NCBI GenBank assembly: GCA_024362935.1
Contig: JANCRA010000011.1
Coordinates: 2,418,001-2,482,000, forward strand
Origin: Setophaga petechia
Lineage: Eukaryota; Chordata; Aves; Passeriformes; Parulidae
Direction: 5' to 3'
Length of the DNA: 64,000 nt
The notes under the pieces were generated by a model, which searched no databases, was not told the DNA's origin, and saw nothing but the letters and a program-made list of their open reading frames with translations. Positions 36,640 through 48,885 of this stretch are shown here, in pieces; position 1 is the stretch's first letter, and the number at the start of each line of letters is the position of its first letter. Position numbers and translations under genes: made by a program.

Positions 36640-36830
36640 CACTAAGGGTTGCTGTGGGCTCTTCATTACTGGAAATATTTTAATTGAGATTGGCTGTTTC
36701 TCTAAACTTTTTCTCCAGTTCAAACAGGAATTAATTCAGGGAAGTCCCATGGCTTGTATTATAAAAGAGGCCAAGCCAGATGATCACAGTGGCCCCTTCT
36801 GATTTTTTAATTTATGAGCTCTGATATAAT
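36640..36830 (+). mobile_element. Old CR1-type LINE 3'-end relic
   Basis: GGTTGCTGTGGGCTCTTCAT then GGCCAAGCCAGATGATCACA then GTGGCCCCTTCTG matches the order of an amniote CR1 3' end ('..gatgatcacagtggtcccttctgg..'). It is more diverged than the copy at 7330-7882, so it is an older subfamily. Confidence 0.7.
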
Positions 36831-39374
36831 CAGACCCTAGCACAATATAGCCACAGGCAAAAACACTTCCTATTCATCACAGATTATTATAAGAAATGTA
36901 ACATCTTCTCATTATAAATCAGGCAGTACATTTTATGGCTGCATTAAGCTGGTAAAACATAACTCTAGTTTCATGTGTCTTTCACTCATTACCTTAAAAA
37001 ACCTCAAAACATTTACCCAGCTCTTCCCAACTATTCAGCATAAAGTGTTTCAATGTTGAGAACAATGAGTTCAGGCTCCAATACCGCTGAGCTGTCTTTC
37101 AGTAAGAACACACAACATGTATCCTAATAAATGAGCAACCCTAAAGTAAACCCTGCATCACTATCACCTGGATGTACCTACACCTAATGTCCCCTTGATC
37201 TTTGCACAGAACTCTCATTGCATACACAGCCAGGGCAGTAAATGGCTCTAAGGGGGTAGATACTGTTTCACAAAAGGGCTTAAGACAAACACAGGCAGCA
37301 GAGGAGTGCTGATTTAGTAACAGAGTATTTTACAGCAAAGAAGGTCACAAATTGGCAGCATTAAAGGTTTTATTTTGGTTACTTGACAAGTGTGAATAAA
37401 TGCTGTACAGAACAGGTAGTCAAGTGCCAGCAATATTTTTCTTTTGAAAATATTATCTTCACTTCAATCTTCAGTAGAATATAATCAGTCAATCATAAAG
37501 CTGGCTGTTCCAGGCAAATACTTTTACCATTACACAATCCTGTGTGAATATTGGGTTCACACAGTGGAGACATAATCCTCCAAACACTGAAGAAGACAGT
37601 ATTTTCTAATCCAAGAAGAGCCCATTTCACCCTTAGAGATAGGAAATGAATATTTTCAGAAAGTGGCTTTTAAAAATACCTAAATTCCTGTTCCAGATAG
37701 ACTTTCTTAACTTTATTTACAGAGCTGAAACTTTTGTTATTAGACAGAAAGACAGACAAACAGTTTACCTCCAGCATAGTTTTCATGCACAGTCCAGGCA
37801 GTATCTTGTTACCAGATTCACAGAACAAATCATTTAAAGTAATGTACTGCTTTTAGAAACTAGGTAGTTAAAAACAAGGAATGGACTTAATGGTGACTTT
37901 AAGCAAAAAACAGAATGAAGTTTGGTGGAATACCATAAATCCAAAAAGCAGTTTCATGTTAGCCACTGATTCACACCAGCTAAATTTACCCAAACTGTCC
38001 CAATCAGACTCTTAGTTACTTATTTTTTTAAAGTTCATCAGGAATTAGCATATTTTTTTTAAATTACATTTCTATTTTTGTAGTCATAACAAAAGAAATT
38101 TCAAAAGAACTGTGGAGTCTCATTAATCACCTTTTCGTCAGGGCTAGATCATATTTTCAATGATGGGAAGTAGTTGTCACAAAATATTGCCACAAAATAT
38201 TTACATGCTTATCATCAGCAATAGAGGTGATTAAAAACACAAGTGGATCAACTTAATGAGCCAACAAGCAGCAACTTGTGGATGAAGCCTAAGTATGCTG
38301 CAGAATTACCAGCAGACTCAAAAGTAATAACATCTTCTTTGGGGTTTTTTTAATTTTAGGTCCTGACTGCATCTCAACAGTACCACTCTCCAAATCTCAT
38401 CCCACTTCTGTCTGCCTATGAAATTTCTCACTGGCCTCTCCTCTAGACATGCCCCTTCTATTTCTGATACTGTCTCTCCTTTGTTATGTCTTTTTCTTTA
38501 GACTGAATTACTTTTTTCTTCTCACTTGGACACTTAATTTATACTACTCAAATTCAGCTTAAAACCATGGAAAGCAAAGTCAGCATTTTATCCTCCCTCA
38601 CAGCACACAAATATCATGCTTTGAGTTGTACCTTCATGTTTTTCATTCCCAAAATGGTACTTAGGCAAACAAAATTTACAGGAAATATATTACTGATAGA
38701 CATAATGTAAGATTATTGATTTTGATATGGGCATGCCTTTTCATAAAGGAATTGACTTTGTGATATAGTTTTTGATTGACCAAGATCCATGAGTGGAATT
38801 GCATACACCCATAACTTATAATCACACTGTTGTCCACTATCAAGAGTAAAAAAGTCTATTGGCTGAGAAAAGAAATTAAAGACTATGTATTTCAATCCCA
38901 AGGAAGAAGTAGCAAAGCAACTTAAATAAAGGCAAAATGCCTAAAAAGAGCATCTATCAGAAGATGAAAGGGGAATGTCAGTGATATTTTGTGATTTATA
39001 GCAGTTTTGCAGTTGCAGGCTGTGATGTGGGAATGTGATGTGTTTTCTCAATAGGAGAAATAAGTGCTCCAAGTTGATCCTTAAATAAATGTATAAAGTG
39101 CTGAAAAGCATGAGCACAGACTGTGGCTTGAGAAGTGTAAATACAGATATGAAATGACTGCTCTTGAGTGCAAGAGGCTGGGTGATAGAACAATGAGAAT
39201 GAAAAGTATATAGTGCTCCTTAAAGAGTGTACTGTTTAGTGAGGAAAAAATGAACTTACTGTCTTCAGTCCTACGCTCTCTCTTTCTTCCTGGCTTTTAT
39301 CACGTTGCCAAATTTGTTTGCTTTAGAAAAAAAATACGATTTTTAAAAAATAACAACTCTCATTATACCTTTAT
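36831..39374. other. Intergenic, AT-rich, no gene seen
   Basis: No recognisable coding sequence or repeat family. Confidence 0.6.
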
Positions 39375-39500
39375 ACATTGCTTCATTTCTTCAAAGGGCT
39401 CAGCAAACTTTGCTAAGCCCTCCTAAAAACATGGCTCTTAAATATTACTATGAGATTGGGAAACTGAATCCTGCAGATGAAATGACTCAACTGTGGTCTC
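39375..39500 (+). mobile_element. MIR-like SINE relic
   Basis: The segment reads in the order of the MIR core: an 'agggct..agcaaactttgctaagccc' part, ATTACTATGAGATTGGGAAA, then CTGAATCCTGCAGATGAAAT and GACTCAACTG. These correspond to '..attattat..aaactgaggc..gatgaaatgac..'. It is diverged and contains a small hairpin at 39395-39421. Confidence 0.45.
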
Positions 39501-42500
39501 ATATTTAAAGCTTCTAAGTGACACTGTTGTAAAATAATGATTATATTAATAAACAATACCATTAAATGGCTGATAATGGAACCAAAGGTGGGACACAGGA
39601 TTTGCTGCTTTTTTTAGTGTCGTGGGTCACAAATCCTGCTGCAGAAATTCATCTAATAGCATTCTTCTTCAGTGTGTTCTTACTTCCTGTATGACCCTCT
39701 TACCACTGAGTAATCAATTCCTGAACTATCAGTTTTAAAAGTTTTACATTATGTCTCACTTGCACTTCAATCAAATGGTGTCTATGATCCATTCTAAATA
39801 TCTTGCAGTATGTTCTTTTTGTATGTTGAAAATCCAGTGTCATCTAAGGAGGTTCAAATATTGCTGGGTGTTCCATGAGTCCAGCAAAAGAACATGATGG
39901 TCTCCACAGCCTTCTGACTAGGAAAATGTCCTTACATCAGAAAATTGGTTCTACAACTGACAAGTCAAACGGAAAGAGTGAAGACTGCTAGTTCACTCAG
40001 ATAATCTCTCTTATTAACGTCAAGGTTCCTTTCACAATCAAGGAAATGAACTTAAGGTACAATGTGAGTCCAATTTGCTGTAACTACAAAATGTACATGC
40101 TTTGCTTTGTCTTTAAAGAAACCTTTAAACCTTTGAGAAACTTGCAGGAAAACACCCTTACTCTCGCCTACCCAAATAGCTGAGATACAGGTTTGCCTCA
40201 GTATAGCAGTAACAGGCAAAAATATAGTTTGTAAGAATATGTCAGAATATGACAAATACCATAGAATACAATAGAATGCACAGAACTATGTATTCCATAG
40301 TGTGGGTAGTAAAGTTTTCTGAAATGACATTCTTCAGCTGGGTCATCGTCGTACAGATAATCTCTTCTACAATTGTGTTTTGAAGATCTCAGAAAGCTTT
40401 CTCAAAAAAAAAAATTATTTGTAATATGTCTTACAGGAATATTTTTGTGTGTGACTGCTCTGCATCTTTGATGAATTTACCAAAACTCTAGCCACTGTTT
40501 GGCATATAGTTAATAGGAAGTAATATTATTCTGTTAACTCATAGAAATACCAAATTCAGCATTCTCACTTTGGAGCACTCCCTTGAGGACATTGTAACCA
40601 TAAACAAATAAGTGGACTAAATTAATTTCCATGGGTTTTTCCCATCTCTGACAGATAATTCAGTGTTCCACACTAAGGTAAAATACGGTGGTCAAAATGC
40701 ATCTTCTTTCACACCCTACAATTCACCAAGAAGCTTTGGAATCGATGCCAAGACTTTCAAAATCTTGAATCAAATTCAGAGGCTGAACCCCAGAGGTTTA
40801 AATAAGGACACTGAAATTTTTGAATATTTGGATGAGGACAACACTGTGACAGAGCAGGAATACTCAAAGGCCAGCTGCAAATGGGTAAAAATTGCACTGA
40901 AAGAAATAATCTTGGGCGTATGAGGCAAGAACTCCCACAGTTTTCTTTCCTCCTCCCCAGGCCAATAATAAAAATCCCACAGAACAGAAAAGTTTCTTTT
41001 AGTTTGAATTTTAGATGTAAAAAAAATCTGTCACTTTCACAGAGCACCTGATGACTTAGGTCTCAAATAACATGAAAATTCTTATATAACTCAGTAATCA
41101 GTGGACTCAATTGTTTATAATATGCCAACAGTAAATGCAGCAGGAATTTATAATCATATTTTCATGGGGAGTAAGCCAAAACCCCTTCTGCAACTCAAAC
41201 AAACTGCTTCACTTTTTCATTTTGGACAGGTTTAAAATTCAAAGAGAAATGACAACATGACAGATAAATTTCTCTTGTGGCATTTTCCCCATAAGGGTGA
41301 CGCAAAGAGAAGTCAGAAGATTAGCTTGTTATGCCCAGTGTATTTACAGTTACTGTACAGGTGGATGGTTACAATAAACTGATGACAACTTCTTTACAGG
41401 AGAAGGAAAAAGAAAAAACAAAACCAAAACAAAACAAAAAAAGCAAAAACACCCTGGAAATAAAAAACACCCAAAAAAAACCCCAAAAAGCAAAAAAGAA
41501 AAAATCCCCAAAATTGCTTCACTAGGTACATTTTATATTCTTCCTGTCAGTTCTCCACTTCTTTTAGCCTCTTCTCAAAATGATTTTTTTTTTAGCATAT
41601 CTCTCCAGCAGACTTTGTTTTTTCTTATTTTCCTGCCTATTTTAGACTCCCTCAACAATAGAAATTAAGTGGGGTTGATTGAACTGGTTCAAACACAATA
41701 GAAATACAGTTCCAGAGTCTTGAACTTAAAGACAGATTTCCCCTGACTGATGTCTACTAGTCCTAACTGTTTTGAGACAGTATTTTTAAATTATTTCTCA
41801 GATGTTTCTTCTTCGAGTGAAGTGTTCCCATTTGCAGCAGGGAAAGACAAAATACCTTCTTCATTCCCTTGCTGTTCCTCAGCTGCTTTTTCTCTTTGTC
41901 TTCCTCCTTCCATCTCACACTCATACCCATCCCTAGCCAGAAATTTCCCTTAAAAGAGGTTCCAATTAGGAATGTGCTTGAGCACCCCGAAAAACCAACC
42001 CATGACCTGCTAAATGTCCTAGAACCAGCAGGGCAGTGTTCCTGCACTGGCTGGTCTACACTGGCATTGATGACATGGTAGCATTGTGAAAAACCTTCTC
42101 TCATCTTCCAGGTTTAGAGAGAGGCTGTTCTGGTACTGGCAAGGAGGGGAAAGCAGCTGGAGCACAGCCAGGCCCTTTGCCAGGGAGCAAGGCAGCTGCA
42201 CAGGGCCATGCCTGGTGCAGTAGGGTAGGGGAGTGCAGGGACTGATGGCAGGAAAGGATTTTTCTCGAGGTGCAGCAGTCTAGTGAAGGAAGAGTAAAGA
42301 AGTGAGTGGTACACCTCACACTTGCAGCCTACTGAGCATTTTTTGGAGTCCTCTGCTTGGTGTGGTCACCTGATACCTTCCTGATCTATGTGTGAGCCCT
42401 CAAATCTCACACTCCTGCCTGGTTTTGATTTTATTCGTCGTGGAGATTTTGTTTTGGTTAGTCCTTTCTCCTCTGGGGACATCTTGACACTTTGGTCAGC

Positions 42501-42888
42501 CTGTTAGTGCCCCAGCCAGTCCTGAGCCAAAACTAACAAAAGTTCCCCTCCTCTCCCATTAATTTCTGCTCACAAAAAGGGAGAAAGGGTTGACACCCCA
42601 GGGACAGAGGGTTGAAAACCATTCAGACCAAGGCACAGCTCTAATTTCAGTCTGTGAATGTAGGTTGTAGAGAAAAATCAAGATGCTGTTTCTCCCAAGC
42701 CCTGCAGATGGGCCAGTCCAAGGACACACTGGAGAATGTTGTCTTCACATGGAAACATTTCACAGATTCCTACTGACACTAATTCCTCTTCCACAGTCCA
42801 AATCCTGCTTTGGTTCAACACCTATGTTTATGCCACAGCTTTAAAGGCCAAGATTTTGACTCAAAGTTGTGCAAAATCTGCCAGTTTT
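39501..42888. other. Intergenic, one exon-like open frame, A/C tract
   Basis: AT-rich to about 42000, then a GC-richer islet at 42020-42260. The open frame at 40655-40923 is treated under findings because it has plausible splice signals but no recognised product. The A/C-rich tract at 41398-41515 is listed separately. Confidence 0.55.
41398..41515. repeat. A-rich tract with C runs
   Basis: Similar in composition to 29815-30060: long A runs interrupted by CC, CCC and CCCC. It begins as AGGAGAAGGAAAAAGAAAAA and passes into ACCCAAAAAAAACCCC-type units. Confidence 0.9.
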
Positions 42889-42908
42889 TTTCCTTGAATT
42901 CAAGGAAA
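42889..42908. repeat. Perfect 20-bp palindrome
   Basis: TTTCCTTGAATTCAAGGAAA is its own reverse complement. It contains two abutting TTCN3GAA units (TTCCTTGAA and TTCAAGGAA), the STAT-type GAS consensus. Confidence 0.95.
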
Positions 42909-45900
42909 GAAACCTTTTCTGCACTTGGGCAAAGGCACTTGCGTTCAGTGATGAGGCTGAGATTTGTGCTTGAAACATTCTTGGTAATACAACTTCAAGA
43001 TGCTTGGCACAGCTCAACTCCTGTGAAAGAATCCGATGCAAGAAAACAGATGAAAGCTGCAACGTGGTTGAAGGGAATTGCAGAGATTGGATTGAAGACA
43101 GAATTTGGCCTCTACCGCTGAACATTCATGAGGCCAAACATGATATGGAAACTGTTTCAGTAAAATGCACTCCACAGAATCAACATGCCAGGGAGCCTGA
43201 ACAGCTTCATTTATCACTGTTCCACTGCTGGTGCTTGTCTTTACGCAGGGTTTTAACTTTTTTCCATTTAATCCTGTGTATGACACTGAGTCTCTATTTA
43301 TTTCTAAGGATGCAGAAAGAAGATGTTTATAACCAAATCTGTGTATAATTCTTTTTTTAAAAAGAGAGCTGGATGTTTAAAACCCTCCTGACCAGGAACA
43401 TATGAATTTGAATGTTGTTCTGAAGCCATTGAGAGTGATCACAAAATTGGTTGCTACAGATAGGTGTGGTGAAGAGGAATACTAAATGTTAAAAATACTG
43501 TAGTATAGAAGAATGCCTGAGGCAGTACCCTAGCTTTACAAATATGGAGACGACTGTGGAAAACTTCAGACTCTTTACTATCACAGAACCAAGTTAGTCA
43601 AGGATGTAGTTGCTTTTTCACTCTCCATCCCCATGTCATTAATTTACCCTTTATGTGTTCCTTTAAAGTAGCCCAAATGCCTCTGGTGAGAAGTGTTTTC
43701 CACAGTATTTTTCCCATACACTTGAGGAAGGTTGTTCTAAAAGAGATTTCACACATATACATTTATTTTCATATGGAAATCTTCAACTCATGAAGATTTT
43801 GCTTTCAACATTGCTTTCGTATTCATTTTTTATTCTAGTTACACATTCTAAAAGTGATGATAATGATTTGCACCACTAAACAAAGAGCACGTTAGTATTG
43901 CAAGCATTTTCCATCCAGCTAAGCTTTCTTTGGAATGTAGCTGTCAATTTTTCCCTTTTTCAAACCCTGAAGGAAGCATCCACATTTATTCAAATAAAAG
44001 ATCCAAAATCTTGGACTCCTTAGAGCAAAATAAGCCAGAAGGTGGAGTTGCAACTGTAATTATGATCCCTTCAGCGCCTGAGGACAAGGTCTTTAGCTAA
44101 CTAGATGCATTCCACTGCTACCAATGCAGTCTGTTCATGTTTAAAAATGTTTATTTTGCCCTATCTAGTCATAGGTCTCAGTGTTATTGACAGATATAAG
44201 CCATGTGTGCATCCAATAAACATATGAAAAGAATCATTGAAAACAGCCCTTTCTCATTGGTCCAACATCAGGTTCAAAGGATCTGTTTCATAAACTACTA
44301 GCTATTCTCTTGTTTTATGTAAATGGCATCAATTTAATGCTTATCCCACCCTAACAATAGTTTTTAAGTTGTTTTAGAGTTGTACATGTACTTAAAATAG
44401 AATTAATCAGATCAATTTTACATATGAAAATTCACAAATTACAGAGATCAGGGAATTGTTGAGATCAGAGAAAAAGGGAGCCTTTGTGCAATCCAGGTTA
44501 TAAGCAGATTGTCCTGAGAAGAAAGCAGGGAAATACTACAAAGCTACAGTGCCATGAGAACACTTTCTTCTATCAGCTTTCCACTTTCTGTGCAGTGGGC
44601 TCTGCTTTAAGACTGCACACTGAGAGAAATATAGTACAGTGTAACTCTGCCCGCCCATCATCTCCACCTTTTTAGTTTGAAATTATTGGGGATTTTTTTC
44701 ATGGAATGAAAAAATTTTTGACAAAATCCATTGCACCCTCCTATCAAAATGTGGTCAGCAGAGCTCAAGAGTGATTGGCTTAATGCCATAAAAATTAGCC
44801 CTTGTTTGAAATGTGAGAACATTGTCTTGTTGTAGGCATTCAAACATGTCAAAATTTTTCACTGTTATTTACCTATTTCCCTTTGACAAAATTCATGCCA
44901 CAGATCTGAGATAAGCTGTTGGGGTGTAAAACTAGTGTGGAACTGGGCCTACAATAAAAGAACTGAAAATTACAAATTATTTAGACAACGATGAAACAAT
45001 TTTATCATTCTGTTATACTACATGTTACTCCACTCCTCCAAAGGCTTGGAGGTTCCGCATGTGTGCATGCAATGCAGGAGGGTGCATGTGTGGGCATGTG
45101 CACATGTGGGTTGTATCTATATGGGCTTCTCATGGCAGTGGAGTTTTTTAATTTACAGTCACATACCTCCAAAAAGCTACAGCACATGTGTGTTCCTCAA
45201 GTTTAATGAAAAGAGCATTCCAGCCCCTGCAGGAGTAGTAGGCTGGAGACAACAGAAGATGTGACCTGGATGGTGACAGAGCTCGGCCAGAGGAAGGCTG
45301 GGCTTGACCAGGATCCCCCGTGGCATGTGGGGGTTAGGAAGCCAGCAGGTTGGTTGGAGGAGAGGGCTTGGGTGTGCATGTGCATGTGCATGTCTCACCT
45401 GAGTGCCCTGCAGCAGCAGCCGGGGCAGCAGAGCCCTGCCAGGGGCCCAGGCCAGAGCAGCACAGCTCTATGGAATACACACTGCACTACAAACTCAGGC
45501 TTGGAAACTCTGAGTAAGAAAAATGCCTGTTGTTTGTTTCTGCTGCGTTCAGAGAAACAGGATTCTAAGCACATGCTTTGTAAATAAACCAAAGACATTC
45601 CTGACTCCTATCATCAATTTCTCCTCCTAATGGAAAAAATCCAGCAAGTTTCCACTCTGTGAATAGGGGCAATATTATAAGTATGAACACGAGACCAAGT
45701 CAAGTGTTGTCCTCACTTATACTGGTACAGCCCAGCTCACATCAGTGCAGAGAAAATGGTTTCTCTACAGAAGACTCAGAGAGGTACTTTCTCTCTTGTT
45801 TGAATTTCCAAACTGAAAAAGCTGTATGTGGAGGGATCAACCGTGCTCATTCCTTTGGCTGGAAACAGAATTGTGTTTCCAACAAAAAGAGTAGAATTTG

Positions 45901-48847
45901 ATTTCTTTGAAAAGTTTTAATTTATGGACCAGCATTTTTCTAGTCCTGAATGTATGGAGTTAGTTTGCTCAAATCCCTTCTTCTTCAGCCTTCCCAGATG
46001 AAAAGCAGTTCTCACACTGCCATGACAAGTTGCCTCATGAGAAGGTGTAAGACCTGACTTTTCAATGCTATGAAGTCTTTTGGGTAACCTGTAGTAGGCA
46101 CTCAGTTTCTGATGGTCAAAAGTAGTTTTCCATAAATGCAGGTCTTTGGAAAATACAACTATATATCTTAATATTAAATATATACTGTGGTATCTATTTT
46201 TGTTATAAATACTATAACTGGAGGGAGAGATAAAACAGTTCTCCTACATGGCAAGCTTGAGTCTGTGTGGTTCATGAACAGTATGATTTTAAAAAAAGAC
46301 CTTGGAATAAGTGTAACTGACACATACATTCTTTAGGATTGCAGGGGTTTTTTTGACAATGCATCCTCTGTATCAATGCCATATTACAGTTAAGCACTAG
46401 CAGAAGCCTTAACATTTTCTACCATCTGTTAAAAAGTCACCTTTGAAAAATCATCTTTATTCCAATAAAAACATTGCATTTAAAGTCTTGTAGCTTTTCC
46501 TCCAGGGATACTGCAAATAAAGAATTGCAAATGGGGTTGACTGCAGCCATTTACAATTATATAAGGGGTTTAACTGTGTAACAGCAGGCAGGGTTGTGCC
46601 AAAGGTGTTCATGCAAGAGCCCCAGCCACCCTGATCACATCTTACAGGAAGATGGGGGGGAGAACATAAAGGAGATATTTGGTGCTGGATCAAACAGATT
46701 GTCCACAAAGACTTTCACTAACCCTTTCACTTGCACATGAGAAGTCCTACTGCAACAGTAGGGGGTCCTGACCACTGCACCAGCACAGGTGAAATAGTGA
46801 TAGCTAGACTGTGAACTGGAAGATAGTCTTGTCAGTCTCATCATTTTCATTTTCAGGAACCTACCTCTAAACCAAATTTCTTTCTTGGGGTATCTTGCAG
46901 AAATAGGGCAGCAACCAAGAAAGCACACAGTAGCCCAAGTGATATTAAAGAATGGCCAGAGGGAAATTTCTTGGTTGCTGCCTCTACAAAACCACAGAAG
47001 TTAGAAAGACACAAAAGATGTCACCATGTCCTGGGGAGGAAAAGAAGTAACATCTCTAAGAAAGAAAAATTCTTACAAGGCATTTGGTCTGTAGTTATAA
47101 ACGAGGAGGGAAAAACAGCCCAAAATTTAAAAAACCATGGCTTTAAAGGAAGTAGACTTTAAGGTCCAGATAAACAATCAGAATAAAGGAGTGACTGTCC
47201 TTCTGGTCTCATGACTTCTGCGTTCCTGAACATGTGGTGGCCCAGACTGAAGAAATGGGAAAGGATGGGCTTTTTTTAAAGAGTAGACAAAGTGAAAGCA
47301 GGTGGAGGTGACAGGAGATGCAAGGCAGGTCTATGACTCGCTAGCACAACAATGAGTTCTATATATCTGTTTCTGGTAGGAGGTTGCCCAGAGATGAAGC
47401 GTAGAGAAACCAGGGAAGGCAATCAAAGCCAAAGCCTGGAAGAACCCTTCAAAAATCAGTAAGGAAACATAAGAAGGAGTCTCCAGAGGACTTGTTAAAA
47501 AAGTGATTACAGAATTGAGTGAATCACAGAAGACAGAGAAGACAAGAAATAAGATGACAGGATTACAGTAAGGTGCTCCAATTGCTGAGATGAGAGAGAA
47601 AGCATGGAGTTGGGAAGAACAGTCCAAAAGGAGTAGGACTTAAGCAAAGGAGATGGGATTTACAAGGTCTGAAAATACTTCAGAGACACAGACCCCACTT
47701 ACCCACAGGGTGTTTGTGCAATTAATGAAGTGCAAGTCCGGCTACACCCCTACCTCAACACCTCCCAGTCAGCCAAGGATTTGTCCACTCAGCTGGACTG
47801 ATAACCACCTCCCAGCAAAGGAAATCCCACTGCCTGCTGGGTGCCCTCTTCCTCCCACTCCAGCTGCTCCTGGTCCCACTCGCTCCCGTGCACAGGCCCT
47901 GGTGCTTACCCAGCCCTGCATTAAGCCCGAGTAGAACTAACCCAACAAAGCAAATAGTTTTCCACCAGCTTAGTGTACTATTAAGCAATACTTTAAATAG
48001 CAAAGAAAATACATGGGATGACATATGGAGACACTTTCCCACAGAGGCATTAAAGGGAGTTTAGCACAGTGCTTAGTTTCAAGATGTATGAGTATCTTTG
48101 AAGTCTGTAGCTCCACCTTTACTATTGCTTGCAGTCTCAGAATACCAGATGGAGAGCAGGATGCATACACAGAGTCCAGTGTTTACTCTGAGCAACAAAA
48201 TAAAAAGGCTACAATGCTTAAAAGGTCAGAGATGCACAGAAGCATGTTATTTCTGCATATACTAAAAGCTATGCAAATTGAAATAACAAGTTCTCATCAC
48301 ACTGTTAAGCCCCAGATGTGTTTAACCAAAACTGCAAATGCATCAACCAGGTGTATTTGGTCACAGCCATAACGTAAGAGATCATAACTGTGGAAATAAA
48401 AGCTGTATCACAAAAGACAGCAGCACAAGGCAACATCCAGTTGTGATAGAGCTGCCTGGCAGTCCCTGCAACATCCAGATACTGTTGGATCAACGTTGGG
48501 CTTTGGACTGGTGGAAAACAAATTTTTTGCTGCTGGAAAAAAAAAATTCTAAAATCTTAGGAAATGCTTCATCCTAGCAGTAAAAAAATGCCTTTTGGTC
48601 AGACATGCATAGATTTAGATGGGGGGTGTAGAGTTATTTATTCTAACTATGAAATTGTCATTGGATTTTATGAGAGTATAATAGAATGTTAACAGTGCAA
48701 ACTACTAATAATATTAACATATAATGTAATTATTCCCCACAGAAGGATGAAATTAATTTAATGATGAAAGTATAGGCATGGAGGCAGCTACACACTACAA
48801 TAATACATTTGTATACAGACAACAGCCAAGACATACAAGGACTCCAT
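42909..48847. other. Intergenic, no gene seen
   Basis: AT-rich with GC-richer islets at about 45230-45480 and 47740-47930. A GTGCAT repeat lies at 45374-45393. Open frames in the islets overlap on both strands and show no domain. Confidence 0.55.
45374..45393. repeat. GTGCAT hexamer repeat, three copies
   Basis: Three exact GTGCAT units plus two bases. A related GTGCATG/GGGCATGTGCAC stretch lies about 290 bp to the left (45080-45110). Confidence 0.9.
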
Positions 48848-48885
48848 TTTTATTCCTTCCTCCATTTGTGGAGGAAGGAATAAAA
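48848..48885. repeat. Perfect 17-bp inverted repeat, 4-base loop
   Basis: TTTTATTCCTTCCTCCA (48848-48864) is exactly complementary to 48869-48885 around the loop TTTG. The next pair outwards would be a T-G wobble. Confidence 0.95.
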
